NCBI RefSeq assembly: GCF_027596085.1
Contig: NC_072456.1
Span: 25,867,469-25,931,468 of the forward strand
Length of the DNA: 64,000 nucleotides
Direction of reading: 5' to 3'
Source of the DNA: Anoplopoma fimbria
Taxonomy: Eukaryota > Chordata > Actinopteri > Perciformes > Anoplopomatidae
The position numbers and the translations under genes are program-made. Below the pieces are notes generated by a model. It saw only the letters and a list, made by a program, of their open reading frames with translations, ran no database searches and was not told where the DNA came from. Below, in pieces: positions 14,001-23,639 of the stretch. Within the stretch, counting starts at the first letter, position 1. Every line of letters begins with the position of its first letter.

Positions 14001-17000
14001 TGTCAGCTCACAAATAATTGTTTGGTCATAGGAGGTGGGCACAGGGTTACCACGGTAACGCGTCTCCAACCAGCGAGGAGGCTCTCAGTAAGTGACTTTG
14101 TGATAACAGTTAAGCGTTTTATTCACACAAAAGTATGCTGAACAATAGTTCACATATTCAGTTTGAAGTGCAGTGAATGACATCAGCTCACATCAGGAAG
14201 TAACCATGGACCCAAGCTGTTGCCTAGCAATGCAATATGCTTTTAAATGGTCTATTATACAAAAGAACACAGAGGCACGTATCCAGCAACACAAAATACA
14301 CAATATTTAGCTTTAAGTGTGATTGTTAGAAGTCACAGTTTTGCATCACTTCCTGTTAGTAGAAAAATGTTTTAGTTAACTGACTTCTTGTAAACTAACA
14401 TCTAAAACTATGGAAGCCCTGAGAGGCAAGTGAGAAATACAATTATGGGAGATCCATTTTTTTAAGTCTGAGCATGATTTAAGAACATGTGAAAAAAAGG
14501 TTTTGATTGGATAATTGATCTGTTACGTATAAAAAAAAATCTGTGGCTCAGGTGAAAAAATTGGTTTTGCCAGGTGAAGTATTTATAGTTTTTGAAAGGA
14601 AGATTTGTAATACTCATTCTGGCCACACGAGGCTGAAGTGCACAACTACCCCCATGCTCTAAATATGACTAAATCATTCAAGCTTTACTTTCTCCATGTT
14701 CTCTAAACAACAGGTACATACATTGAGTGTTTTTAAGTTATGCAAATTAAAACTCATCTGGAAAAAAGTGCTTTTAGAAAAAAAGAGAAAAGCAGCAAAT
14801 TTGACACATTTGAGAACAGAAAAATGTCAGAAAAAAATTTGCATTTGAGTTTTTCGCTTGACTGTGTAGATAACTGACTAACTGATCCAGCCCAAAGAGA
14901 CGGTGTTAGAAAACCTTCCTTCACCGTAATGAAAACGCAACCAGAATTCAGAAGTAAGGAGTTTGTAACATTTAATGTCACCTAATTTGCATTTAAATTA
15001 TAATTTTCAGGTTATTTCGATAATTGCTTTTAGCCTGTTAGGGTTGATTTCATTGTCTTACATCACCATCATGATCTCTTATGAAGTCAGAATCATGATG
15101 TGAGAATTGCAGAGTCAAACATCAACTTATCTAAGTGTACTTCTCCACAGCAGATATTGTCTCTAGTATAACACCACTCATATTTACAGCATGTGTAATT
15201 TTTCCCTCTGTGCCTCTCCAGAGAAATAGTCCATTTCAAAAAATCTTTCCATTCCACATATCAAAGAGGCACTTGTGCTGTCAGATGGCACGATGATTCA
15301 CACACACACACACACACACACACCCACATCACACCCAAACGTGCAATTGTCCACACACTTTTTGTCTCGCCGTAATATTGAATGAAGGCCAGTGAAAGGT
15401 TTGTGACAAAAATAAATAAGTAAAAGTTTCCTGTAATCAGAGCTCGGCGGTGACTTGAAGTAGTTCTGTCATTCTCATTACCAGTCGGTGCTGAGTCGTA
15501 TCAGAGCTCCTCCAGATGAGATCCATGACTCATGTCAAAGTTCATACTCATTTGTGAGATGACGGCAGTCGTCCATGCCAGTGTGACCCTGTTAGAGTGA
15601 TAAATTAGTGTGAATTAGTGATGTGCATTCTCGGTGAAAGTGCGATCCTCTGCACAGAATTCAGATGAATCAAGCTGTCTTTGACTAATACAGTGTTTCC
15701 TTCCAAAACAGCTCTTAAGAAATGCATCGATCTTCACTCTTTGGCTCGATTTTGCTTTGATTACTTAGAAGGACGTACTCTCTATTAAATATCTGAATGC
15801 TTGTCAAGCAATATGCATCTTTTAAACATATTTTTCATGCTTCCTGGTAAAGAAGCCCCAACATATTTTTTTGCTTTATGGCATGTCATCATATCATAAA
15901 CTGTATATAAGAAGTGGACGTAGTTGTAGGGACGTCACCCATTGGTTTGTGGACTTCAGTTTTGAAGCCTTGCCTTTGGCATTTTGGCCGTCGCCATCTT
16001 GTTTTTTTGCAACCAGTGAATAAAAGTGACCATATTTGGAGTGTGGAGGAGTGAAGTGTAGACTCCATATATGGCTCTGGTTACAATCTGTCAATCACAG
16101 TAGCCCCGCCCCTAAAGCATCCCCTGCTTTATGGTCTGTTTGACTCTAAATGGAGCATCATTTACTAAATGAACATCATGCTGTATTGAAGAAGACTTGA
16201 AACTAGAGATTGAGACCATAAACTCATGTTTACAATGTTTACTGAGGGAATAAATCAAGAGAGAAGTAGAGTCATTTTCTCATAGACTTCTATACAACCA
16301 GAGGAGTCGCCCCCTGGTGGACATTAGAGAGAATGCAGGTTTAATGCACTTCAGCATTGGCTTCACATTTTAGAACCAGAAGTTGACGACCGCAGTAGGA
16401 CTAATCGATTTTTGGGGAAAAATATATACGAATTACAGCACATTCATTTTTGTAAGTATTGCCACGAACGATGCCAGAGAGAATGATAGAAAAGTTCCAA
16501 GAAGCGTCCGAGAAAGGTTTCTGGAGTGGATGCCATTGACTTCTCTCAATGCTAAGGAATAGTGCTCCAATGCATCATTCTTTGTCTCCTTTAGCAGAGG
16601 AACTGGACAATTCTGGGGCAAAAGAAAAAGGAGATAATTCCGTCCTACATTCCTTTCGACAGACCCACGTTTATAACATCCGCCATCGTGTAATCATGAA
16701 GCCTAGAGTAAGTGCAGTCAGAGTTCTCTTAACACAGCTATTTTCTTTTTTCTAAGAAATCTCCATCACATATTTCCTTGATTTAAAAACGTCACAAAGT
16801 CAAGTTCAAGGAAAAAACTATTACAAAAAATAGAGAGCTTTCCCTGGTGCAGACAGGCTTCATAAGCATTGTGTGGACTTTTTGTCTTGCCGTTTATTTA
16901 CATGTAAAAGTCCCGCACTCCAGCTTTAAAGCTTAACCAATCCATCATTTTGTACTAAAAAGATCAGATGGGTGAGAGTTGTCGCCTGCACTGAGAATTA

Positions 17001-20000
17001 TCCTCTGATTCTGTGCAAAAATCAAAAACATTGACAATGACGACTTCCTCTCATATCGTCATTTTTCAACCTAATGTGGACGTACAGTACATGCGAGCAG
17101 ATGAAAAGACTTCCTACAGCTGACTGACCTACTGTAACTGGAGTGATGGCATCAGGTCGGCCGTCTTCCTGCTCCTCCTTCAGAGCAACACACTGATTAA
17201 TCTTCTACTTGTCACACTCTCAGCGTACCAATTTACATGAAGAGCTTTCTTCTTAATCTATTCTTCTCTAATCTCATTCCTCTCCACAAGCCTTTCTTCC
17301 CATTTCCTCTTTTAGATTTGTGCTTCTGAATGTGGAAGTGTGTCGTAATGAATACAAAAAAAAAAGGATCTGATTAATAGTGTCAGCAGCCAGATGTGGA
17401 TGAGTCCCCTCCAATGACATTGCACTTTCTGTGTGTGTGTGTGTGTGTGTGTTGCTGTGCCGAGTCAAATTATCCTCTTTATGTGACATATAGGAATGAG
17501 TTTTGCTTATTTGCTATTAATTAACAGTTTGATGGGAAGATTAATGTCAAAAACAAATCCTCTCAATGTCTGATCCATTGTTAAAGGTTAAGTGTGCTGT
17601 TCATTTAGAATATTCTCACAGCTTTACCCTGCAGACAACGGTAACTAAAGCCGTTGAGGCCATCTATGCTCCCTTTGAGGCCACCGGACTCCTTTGACAA
17701 AAACAGTAACACACAAGTTGTTGGTCTACCGCTGCCGCAATCGGTTTAGCTTAGTTTTTTTAACTTGATGCGTGTGCAACCCCATAGATAACTGATAAAA
17801 GCACTATTTACGTTTCTAGGTATTTTACAAAGAAGGCTAGTTTGTTTTGAGATGCTTTAGAAACAGGAGGTCATAAAAATCTTCATTTGAGTAAATATTT
17901 TGCAGCCAAATCAAATTGTTTAACGGATATTCAACCTTTGTGTCTTTAAAATGCATTTAATACTTGACATGTTTCTTTACAGGGCTTGTACAAAGGGGAT
18001 AAAGTAGTCCATGAATATGAGAAATTAGTTTACAGATAAATATAATCACTCCTTGGCAATGTGGAGGATGGTTTATGGCATTTTGGCGGTTACACCTACA
18101 GTCAATGGGTTATACTCGTTGTCTTTTTGATTCTTTACAGTTCATTTAGTTTGAACGCCTTATAGCGTTTCAGAGAATAATGCAACGAACAGTGCAGAGA
18201 GCATAAACGCCTCTTTTCATGCTCAGAGCTTGCGTGCCGTCCACTGAGGCTTGCACTACGGTGCCAAGCCCGAGTTTGTTTCTGTTTCTGTGTGACTGTT
18301 TAAGAGGTTAATTCGGATTCTTTCAAAGTCAAACAATAAAACAAACTAACCGAGGCAGCGGTAAAACATCGACTCCTGTGGTCTGCAAGATAAAAATACT
18401 GTTAATGTGAGTGAAATCTTGTGGCTTTGAAGAGAGCATAGATAACGGCTTCAGGCAAAGCGATAAAAATATTCTAAATATAGCGTTCACTTAAACTGAT
18501 ATTGATTCTTTTAGGTGTCTTAAATACGTCCACAGCAGTTCATTGCTTTGCTCCGTGCTGCTTCTCCTGTCTGTTTCTACAAACTCCATCTACTGTAGTA
18601 AAACACTGAAATCAGAACTAAGCCTTTAATATAAAAATATTGATTATAGCAGCTTTAATAACACTATTGTTTTAAGGGTCTTTTTACTGCTGCCCCTTTA
18701 ACAGGTCTGTTATTGCTTTGTGGATTCTAGTTTTATGTTGTTTGAATTTATATTCATGGTTAATTTCTCGGTATTAATATCTTTCATAAACTGCATTATG
18801 ATTACGATTGGATGATGCTGTAATCGCCGTGATTTTCTAGATGATAAATCGAACCTTGAACCTTCCTGTCTCTGTGCTGCTAACCTCAGCTAAACATTTC
18901 CTGGAGCCAGATATTGACACTCAAAGATGAAAGGGGGGAAATTACATTTTCTCATCTAACTCTGTGGAGGATAGCCAAATAGGGAAATTCCCCCCACATT
19001 TCAAGGTCCAGAGTGACAGCTGATGGCCGAGTCGGATACACTTAATGAAGATTTATCAACCACAGGATCAAATCTGCTGTGAAATATCTGGCCCCTTGAA
19101 AATGGTTTTCAGAGGAGGGTGTTGTGTCACATATTTATTGTATTCGTCACTCAGCGGCTGTCTCAAGTTCACACTAATTTCACATTAACTATGTGTTTGT
19201 GTCTCACCACAGATTCTGGACGTGCGTAACGTCGCGGTGGTCGTGTCTCGATGGTACGGAGGTATTCTGTTGGGTCCTGACCGCTTCAAACACATCAACA
19301 ACTGTGCTAGAAACATCCTGGTTGAGGAGGGATACGCTGCCTCCACGGTGAGACACTCTCTGAGCCTCTTACACATCGATCTGTCACCTTCCACTGACAC
19401 GTCATCGGTCAAATGTGACGTTGATGTTCGTTTTTTGATGCTGGGAAACGTCTGTTATCTTGTAGTTTTTTTTACAGTGATAATGGAGAAAGATGGGAAA
19501 ATGTGGGAAAAAAGAGTAGGGGAATGACATGCAGCAGACTGTCTGTCTGTCCAGCAGGGAATTGAACCGGTGACTCGCTGTTCAGGGCATCGACAACGTT
19601 TCCTCATACAACCTTTCGTATGATGTCTTACGAAAGAATTGTCCCCCTTTTTTTGTTTGGGTTTCTTACAAAAGTCCAGCAGCTGTCAATTTCCGCTTGT
19701 TACACGACACAGTCTTTTCAAAAAAAGCTTCCGTGCACATAGGAAGCAACTTAGTTAGGTTTAGGTAAGAAAACTATATAGTTAGGTTTAAGAAGAAATC
19801 CTGAAGTACTTAGCTGGGTTTAGGTAATACAACTACTTAGTTAGGTTTATGTAAGAATACTACTTAGTTAGGTTTAGGGAAACATGGTGGTTTGGGTTAA
19901 AATAATTACGTTAGTGCCGTTATAGAAGAATGTAAGTTACGTGATAAATAAATCAACGTTGACTTATTGTTTCACACGAAAAAGCCGTGTTCTGCGTGAA

Positions 20001-22628
20001 ATACCATTCTGTTTGCCCTGTGTGGGGTTTTAAGGTCTTAATACACAGATTACATACAAATAGTTTTTTTGTGGTATATACCTGAAAAACAGCAGGTCAC
20101 TCGTCGTTGGTATAGCTACAAACGCTGTGAGAGGAACAGCCTTTGACAGAACGCATTTAGGTCCCGCCCACACCGAAGGGTAAACTATTCACTCTCCATT
20201 GACTTTGTATTGCCTGAAGGTGCCTCCTTGTCACTTTTCTCTTCTAGAAAACAGAAGAAAAATGCCTAAAAGCTTCTCTGTAGCTGGAGTCAGCAGGGTA
20301 AAGGAACAAAGAACCAATTTATTTTTAAGCTGCCAAACCAAAAGACTGAGCCTTTAAGAAGACAATAATGAAGCATCAGCAGGAAGAATGAAAACGCCAC
20401 TCATGAGTTTATGGTCTCAATCTCTAGTTTCAAGTCTTCTTCAATACAGCATGATGTTCATTTAGTAAATGATGCTCCATTTAGAGTCAAACAGACCATA
20501 AAGCAGGGTATGCTTTAGGGCGGGCTTTCTGTGATTGACAGGTCTATTCCAGAGCCGTATACGGCGTCTCTACGTCTTTCCTTTGAAGTCCAAATATGGT
20601 AACTTCTGTCCATTGGTTGCGAAAAAAACCCAACATGGCGACGCTCGGATTCCACAAAGTCTACGTTCACTTCCTATATACAGTCCATGGTTGCGTTCTG
20701 CCTTTTTATACTCATTTGTTATGCGCCATAAACACTTTGCCATCACGTTGCACCAATATCGACCTTTTCCCTTGTGTACTCCAAAGATTTTCTTTTTTCC
20801 CCTTTTGACAAACCATTCCAGAGTCTGAAGGCCAAAAGAGAAGACACTCTCAGACAATAAAAAGTAACCGGTTCTAGTGACACATAGATTATTATTAAAC
20901 CATAGAGTGTCTGTTTCCACAGTAACTCCTCAGCAGCTGTCACATTAGGGATACGACTTCATTTGAAGTGTCTGGTTGCCACATGTTCCGAAGATCAAAC
21001 ACTCTCTCCTCGCTCTCACCAGCCTGAAGTTAGGTCCAGTCCGCTTTGAAGTCGTCTTTGTGTCCGGAGAAGTTATTCCAATGGTAACGTGACTGACCTT
21101 TGAGCTGCTCCCTCACATAGATTAAAGGTACTGCAAACCCACTCTTAAAAAGTATCCGACTTCAAAACCCCATCAACTCTCTGTGAAAACAGAACATGAT
21201 TTCATTCCCATCCCGACAGCAAAGGCTCAGTTCTCTGACAGCTTATTACAAGCCACAGTCTGTGGACGGAGGGACAGAAAAGAAAATAGCCTGATTCCAG
21301 TTTATGAAGTGGTTTTAAAAAACAACCAATAATAGTTTAGAATTGATTCTCAAACAAACAGCTTGGTTTTAGTTGCCTGAAGCCTCTCAGAAGCTTTTTG
21401 ATTGACCGGTCCAAAAAAGCAGAGCAATCATTGAGTCCTGATAAATATCTTCAGTAGATGTGATTTTAAGTGCCCTGAAAATGGCTCCACGAAGCTCGTA
21501 AGCAGTTTAAAAAAAAGTAAAAAACAACATAGTGATGTGATGTTTTCATCTATTTGACTCTAAATGGAGCATCATTTACTAAATGAACATCATGCTGTAT
21601 TGAAGAAGACTTGAAACTAGAGATTGAGACCATAAACTCATGTTTACAATGTTTACTGAGGGAATAAATCAAGAGAGAAGTAGAGTCATTTTCTCATAGA
21701 CTTCTATACAATCTGACTTTTTCTTTTTGCAATCCTAGGAGTTGCCCCCTGATGGTTAATTGAGAGAATGCATTTTTTAAGACACTTCCGCATTGGCTTC
21801 AAACAGCAGAACCTATTGTCTGAATAAGAAGCAAAACACTTTGAGGTAAAGTGAATATTGGAAATGGGAGAATTATTCCTTGGAAGAGAGAGTGAGAACT
21901 ATTATATGAGATCAAGTCTATCAGTACTTGGATTGGATTTAGGAGGAAAATAGAGCTGAACCACCAGTTTTACACCTTTTTTTTCAAAGGTTTCTGCCAG
22001 TTATTTTTGCAGCATGTGGGACACTTACTAGAAATGGTAACAAGGCTACTTCCTGTCGGCTGATAATTGGGAGGACAAGCGTTGGAGAGTGACTGGTTTA
22101 CAGCCCCTTTTTAAACACCATATGAGATATCAAGGAGCAGCGTGCATATTAAAAATTTCCGCTCTGCTGTATGAAACAGAATTGTCATTAAGGTAATCTT
22201 TTTATCCAGACAGGCTGTTAAAATGTCGGGAGGTGTACAAGTTAGCAGGCTGGATTGTTAGATAAATAATTACTGGAAAATGTTTTATAAGAGTACTTAA
22301 GAGTACAATGTTTGGATAATGCAATTATTTGAATACATTAAAACAGCAGAGGGAATGCCAATCAGAACATTGTTATCGGCACATTTCGGTAAAGCAGGGA
22401 ACCACAGCGGGAGTTCTGGTAAAAGTGTCTGTCTTACATTGAGTCATGAGCTTTAAATCAACACTTAAATATTAAACATGGAAAAAGCTTTGGCACCATT
22501 AAGTGGAGTGCTAATGTAAGATAATTATTAGTCTATTCGTTCTCTAACCCTTTGCTCTTCTTTCACAGGATGAAGCCGCCAAATCTGGAGCAAAGACCAA
22601 AAAGTCAAAAAGCAAGAAGACAAAGTGA
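1512..22628 (+). CDS. impact: IMPACT homologue: RWD-domain / UPF0029 translational regulator, 11 exons
   Basis: Seen: exons 1512-1559, 3101-3229, 3345-3397, 3526-3588, 3727-3812, 8226-8357, 8452-8546, 11226-11299, 11741-11831, 19213-19347 and 22569-22628 join in frame to 966 nt, or 321 aa plus stop, close to the 320 aa of human IMPACT. Every intron is GT-AG. Residues about 17-120 form the RWD domain (IEEVEALSSIYGDEW). An acidic linker with seven consecutive Asp follows. The UPF0029 domain spans about 178-300, with ITDRRSTFQ near 183-191 and SRWYGGILLGPDRF at 269-282. The C terminus is short and Lys/Ser-rich. Known: IMPACT binds GCN1 in the cytosol and competes with GCN2, limiting eIF2-alpha phosphorylation. 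Inferred: the start at 1512, because MADITDPEDEGDLQDQ is acidic, joins exon 2 in phase 0 and has the usual vertebrate N-terminal length. The gene appears intact. Confidence 0.97.
1797..1856. repeat. (CA)30 microsatellite in impact intron 1
   Basis: Uninterrupted AC tract of 60 bp. A complementary GT tract lies 176 bp downstream. Confidence 0.97.
2033..2090. repeat. (GT)29 microsatellite in impact intron 1
   Basis: Uninterrupted TG tract of 58 bp, complementary to the upstream CA tract in the same intron. Confidence 0.97.
2715..2965 (+). repeat. LINE-like 3' end with (GAATT)n tail, copy 1
   Basis: The stretch from GAGCTTTAAGAATAAC through CAGTAACTTTAA is nearly identical to a second copy in intron 9. 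This copy also keeps the terminal sequence GGGCTATACAAAATAAACT followed by a GAATT pentamer array from 2911 to 2965. That is how a fish retrotransposon 3' tail looks. No reverse transcriptase remains, so the family is not assigned. Confidence 0.7.
3101..3229 (+). CDS. impact: impact exon 2 (residues 17-59, start of RWD domain)
   Basis: Acceptor TCTCGTTAAG, donor CAG|GTAGAG, phase 0 at both ends. It encodes IEEVEALSSIYGDEWCVIDE, the signature start of the IMPACT RWD domain. Confidence 0.97.
3345..3397 (+). CDS. impact: impact exon 3 (RWD domain)
   Basis: Acceptor TTGATCAG, donor AA|GTGAGT, ending in phase 2. It encodes IILPSDYPSAAPPIYQI, including the Pro-rich YPxxxPP turn typical of RWD domains. 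Confidence 0.96.
3526..3588 (+). CDS. impact: impact exon 4 (RWD domain)
   Basis: Acceptor CCTTTGTAG, donor GT|GTGAGT. It encodes AAWLRGPERNKLASSLEDLY. An alternative GT two bases upstream would break the frame with exon 5. Confidence 0.95.
3727..3812 (+). CDS. impact: impact exon 5 (end of RWD domain)
   Basis: Acceptor TTTCGACAG, donor CAG|GTGAGG, ending in phase 1. It encodes GESILYLWVEKIREFL, matching the last RWD helix of vertebrate IMPACT. Confidence 0.97.
4375..4478. repeat. Short direct duplication
   Basis: A block of about 40 bp containing TTTATTAGATGCTAAAAAAAAC occurs twice, about 62 bp apart, in impact intron 5. Confidence 0.8.
4486..4921 (+). repeat. Dispersed repeat family R1, copy A
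   Basis: The core 4700-4921 contains AAGAAGTGGACGTAG, CCCATTGGTTTGTGGA, a TGACTCTAAATGGAGCATC block and CATAGACTTCT, all shared with seven other places in the window. The segment from 4486 also shares a 25-bp block around TGATTACTTAGAAGGAC with the region just upstream of copy B. No coding capacity is seen. It resembles a non-autonomous DNA element common in fish, but the family name is not assigned. Confidence 0.85.
4922..7317. other. Intronic sequence without recognised feature
   Basis: Middle of impact intron 5. AT-rich unique-looking sequence with a short (GAT)-rich patch near 5820. I see no gene, RNA or clear repeat. Confidence 0.6.
7318..8110. repeat. Dispersed repeat with internally duplicated module
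   Basis: GACACTACAGGAGAAGAGAG followed by CACCATGAAACTTCCCCAGT near 7330-7400 reappears diverged at 7889-7960 (GACACTACAGGTGAATAGGG, ATGAAACTTCACCAGTTGAT). Both are followed by TTAAGAC and AT-rich sequence with TTTGCATA/ATGCAAAT motifs. This looks like two copies of one fish repeat or one element with a duplication. Confidence 0.65.
8226..8357 (+). CDS. impact: impact exon 6 (acidic linker)
   Basis: Acceptor TGGCTTCAG in phase 1, donor ACG|GTACAG in phase 1. It encodes the poorly conserved linker with EEDDDDDDDEDIPDF, so a (GAT)n microsatellite lies inside the coding sequence. Confidence 0.9.
8452..8546 (+). CDS. impact: impact exon 7 (start of UPF0029 domain)
   Basis: Acceptor TTGTCCCGTAG, donor CAG|GTAAAA. 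It encodes DEEVPPIKHGNTITDRRSTF and then QPHLAPVVTPRQ; ITDRRSTFQxHLAPV is the hallmark N-terminal motif of the Impact/UPF0029 fold. Confidence 0.97.
8547..10281. other. Intronic sequence without recognised gene
   Basis: First part of impact intron 7. Strongly AT-rich from about 8940 to 10200, with many TTATTT/AATAAA-like words. No gene is recognised. Confidence 0.6.
10282..10622. repeat. Inverted-repeat (MITE-like) element R2, copy 1
   Basis: Starts near GGAAGCCCTGAGAGG. The arm 10382-10443 (TGTAATACTCATTACAGCCA then CAAGAGGCT) is the inverted counterpart of 10561-10622, which ends GGCCAAAATGAGTATTACA, at roughly 80% identity over 62 bp. The second copy at 14.4-14.8 kb carries the same arm, which confirms that the element is mobile or dispersed. 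Confidence 0.75.
11226..11299 (+). CDS. impact: impact exon 8 (UPF0029 domain)
   Basis: Acceptor GTGTGTTGCAG, donor CAG|GTCAGT. It encodes VKMVLGKLYENKKIASATHN then IYAYR, nearly identical to the human protein. Confidence 0.98.
11741..11831 (+). CDS. impact: impact exon 9 (UPF0029 domain)
   Basis: Acceptor CTGTTTGCAG, donor CAG|GTCTTT. It encodes IYCEDKNSFLQDCEDDGETA then AGGRLLHLLQ, containing the conserved DDGETAAGGRLL stretch. It is GC-rich compared with the surrounding introns. Confidence 0.98.
12240..12555 (+). repeat. LINE-like 3' region, copy 2
   Basis: Shares over 130 bp of near-identity with 2715-2860 (GAGCTTTAAGAATAAC, CAGACGATCTTCTCTC, GATGGTCTGGTTTACTGATG). It extends further upstream with CTGG-rich sequence but lacks the GAATT tail. 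Located in impact intron 9. Confidence 0.65.
12556..14410. other. Intronic sequence without recognised feature
   Basis: Part of the 7.4-kb impact intron 9. Nothing gene-like was found, only poly-A/T runs such as the one at 13397. Confidence 0.55.
14411..14765. repeat. MITE-like element R2, copy 2 (one arm)
   Basis: Starts at GGAAGCCCTGAGAGG like copy 1. The arm 14606-14668 (TGTAATACTCATTCTGGCCA, then GAGGCTGAAGTGCAC) matches both arms of copy 1. Sequence after the arm (CAGGTACATACATTGAGTG) matches the copy-1 interior read in reverse. No second arm is recognisable. Confidence 0.65.
15299..15323. repeat. (CA)12 microsatellite
   Basis: Uninterrupted CA repeats in impact intron 9. Confidence 0.95.
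15752..16375 (+). repeat. Dispersed repeat family R1, copy B (fullest copy)
   Basis: From ACTGTATATAAGAAGTGGAC (about 15899), through the CCATTGGTTTGTGGACTTC and GCCGTCGCCATCTTG blocks, the CTAAATGGAGCATCATTTAC block, CATAGACTTCTATACAACCA and GAGTCGCCCCCTGGTGG, to GGCTTCACATTTTAGAACC near 16370. The flank from 15752 shares a 25-bp block with copy A. Confidence 0.88.
17430..17452. repeat. (TG)n microsatellite
   Basis: Short uninterrupted GT tract in impact intron 9. Confidence 0.93.
17646..18451. repeat. Fold-back element with about 110-bp inverted arms
   Basis: The left arm 17646-17760 (AAGCCGTTGAGGCCATCTAT, GCTGCCGCAATCGGTTTAG) is the diverged inverse of 18334-18451 (AACCGAGGCAGCGGTAAAAC, GCATAGATAACGGCTTC). 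Arm-like sequences recur near 36722 and 49190-49305, so this is a dispersed family. No coding capacity is visible in the interior. Confidence 0.6.
19213..19347 (+). CDS. impact: impact exon 10 (UPF0029 core)
   Basis: Acceptor CTCACCACAG, donor ACG|GTGAGA, phase 0 at both ends, 45 codons. It encodes SRWYGGILLGPDRFKHINNC then ARNIL, the most conserved block of the family. Confidence 0.98.
19585..19990. repeat. Dispersed fish-type repeat with TTAGTTAGGTTTAGG modules
   Basis: The part 19740-19915 has four degenerate copies of an approximately 40-bp module built on CTTAGTTAGGTTTAGGTAAG. It is preceded by TACGAAAG-type sequence and followed by GGTTAAAATAATTACGTTAG. I know similar sequences as interspersed repeats of teleosts; the class is not assigned. 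Confidence 0.55.
20385..20692 (-). repeat. Dispersed repeat family R1, copy C
   Basis: Reverse-orientation copy running from ATGAGTTTATGGTCTCAATC, through GAGTCAAACAGACCATAAAG and AACATGGCGACGCTC, to TCACTTCCTATATACAGTCC. It lies in impact intron 10. Confidence 0.85.
21546..21810 (+). repeat. Dispersed repeat family R1, copy D (3' half)
   Basis: Contains the GACTCTAAATGGAGCATC block, CATAGACTTCTATACAATCT, the GAGTTGCCCCCTGATGG version of the GTCGCCCCCTGGTGG block, and GCATTGGCTTCAAA. The 5' half is absent. Confidence 0.85.
22569..22628 (+). CDS. impact: impact exon 11 (basic C terminus and stop)
   Basis: Acceptor CTTCTTTCACAG. It encodes DEAAKSGAKTKKSKSKKTK and then TGA. A Lys-rich tail is also found at the end of mammalian IMPACT. 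Confidence 0.93.
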   Translation, partial: DEAAKSGAKTKKSKSKKTK

Positions 22629-22662
22629 ATTTCAGAAGAGGAAAAAAATGACTTTTGTCTCA

Positions 22663-22668
22663 AATAAA
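22663..22668 (+). promoter_or_regulatory. impact: Polyadenylation signal of impact
   Basis: AATAAA lies 35 nt after the TGA, followed by a T/GT-rich stretch near 22676-22698. The predicted 3' UTR would be very short. Confidence 0.75.
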
Positions 22669-22699
22669 TATTCATAGTTTTTTGAAGAGGTTGTTGTAA

Positions 22700-23140
22700 G
22701 CAGGTTCCGAAATGTCTTAAGAGAGACAAACAGGGATTTCTTGCAATTACAAATAATTTATTCAAGATTACGACAGTATAAAGTGCTGCAGGAATGAGAC
22801 CTATAACCCTGAATTGCATTTTTGCACTTATGGTTCGCTTGTTTCAAAGACATGCTGTTTATTAATGTGTTTGGTGAGATGAGGTGAAATAAGGTCTGTG
22901 CTGAACACAAGATTAGGAGATTTTAACGTTTTGACTACTACATAAGATACTTTAGTAAATACCACTCTCTTGAATTTTGAAGCTTTTACGTGCCATAAAA
23001 AAGCCAGTGCAAACAAGAGTCTTAATGAAAGGACTTAATGTGAAGTCATGTGACAGTGGTGAATTATGAGACAATATGCCCCTGGGCACAGATCCAAGTC
23101 TAAAAGGCAAAAGGTTTCCCTTTGTAATTATTTTGGTACT
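22700..23140. other. Intergenic sequence without recognised feature
   Basis: Between the impact polyadenylation signal and the minisatellite. Nothing gene-like was seen on either strand. Confidence 0.6.
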
Positions 23141-23163
23141 TTTTGTAGTTATTTTAAGTTTGG

Positions 23164-23500
23164 TTTTGCCCCTTTTTTTGTCTTTTTTTGTCTCTTTGTA
23201 GTTGTTTTGGGTCTCTTTGTAGTCATCTTTTGTCTCTTTGTAGTTGTTTTGGGTCTCTTTGTAGTCATCTTTGTCTCTTTGTAGTTGTTTTGTGTCTCTC
23301 TGTAGTCATCTTTGTCTCTTTGTAGTCGTTTTGTGTCTCTTTTTGGTCTTTTTGTGTCTCTTTGTAGTCATCTTTTGTCTCTTTGTAGTCGTTTTGTGTC
23401 TCTTTGTGCACATTTTAAGTCCATTTGTGGTTGTTTTGCCCTTTTTTCAGTCATTAGGAATCTCTTTGTTGTCTCTTTGTGTCTCTTTCCAGAAGTTTCT
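23164..23500. repeat. TCTCTTTGTAGT-based minisatellite
   Basis: Imperfect tandem modules of TTTGTCTCTTTGTAGTCATC and TCTCTTTGTAGTTGTTTTG, period about 20-24 bp. The Phe/Leu/Val-rich open frames across it are a by-product of this simple sequence. Confidence 0.88.
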
Positions 23501-23639
23501 TCTTTGTATTCGTTTCATTATTATGTTTTGGCTATTTTGAGTTTCTTCTTTGAAGGTACAGGTCGTTGGTACAGGTATAGTCGAAGGTCAAGGGGGGCTG
23601 AGACTTTGGGCCCCTGGTCCTGTGCCTCGTAGGCCTGTT

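Noticed and set aside
19740..19915. TTAGGTTTAGG motifs as an interstitial telomere
   Set aside because: The motif is not TTAGGG; it sits inside an approximately 40-bp degenerate module of an interspersed repeat.
23066..23632. Hydrophobic open frames resembling membrane proteins
   Set aside because: The Phe/Leu/Val/Cys pattern is a by-product of the TCTCTTTGTAGT minisatellite read in three frames.
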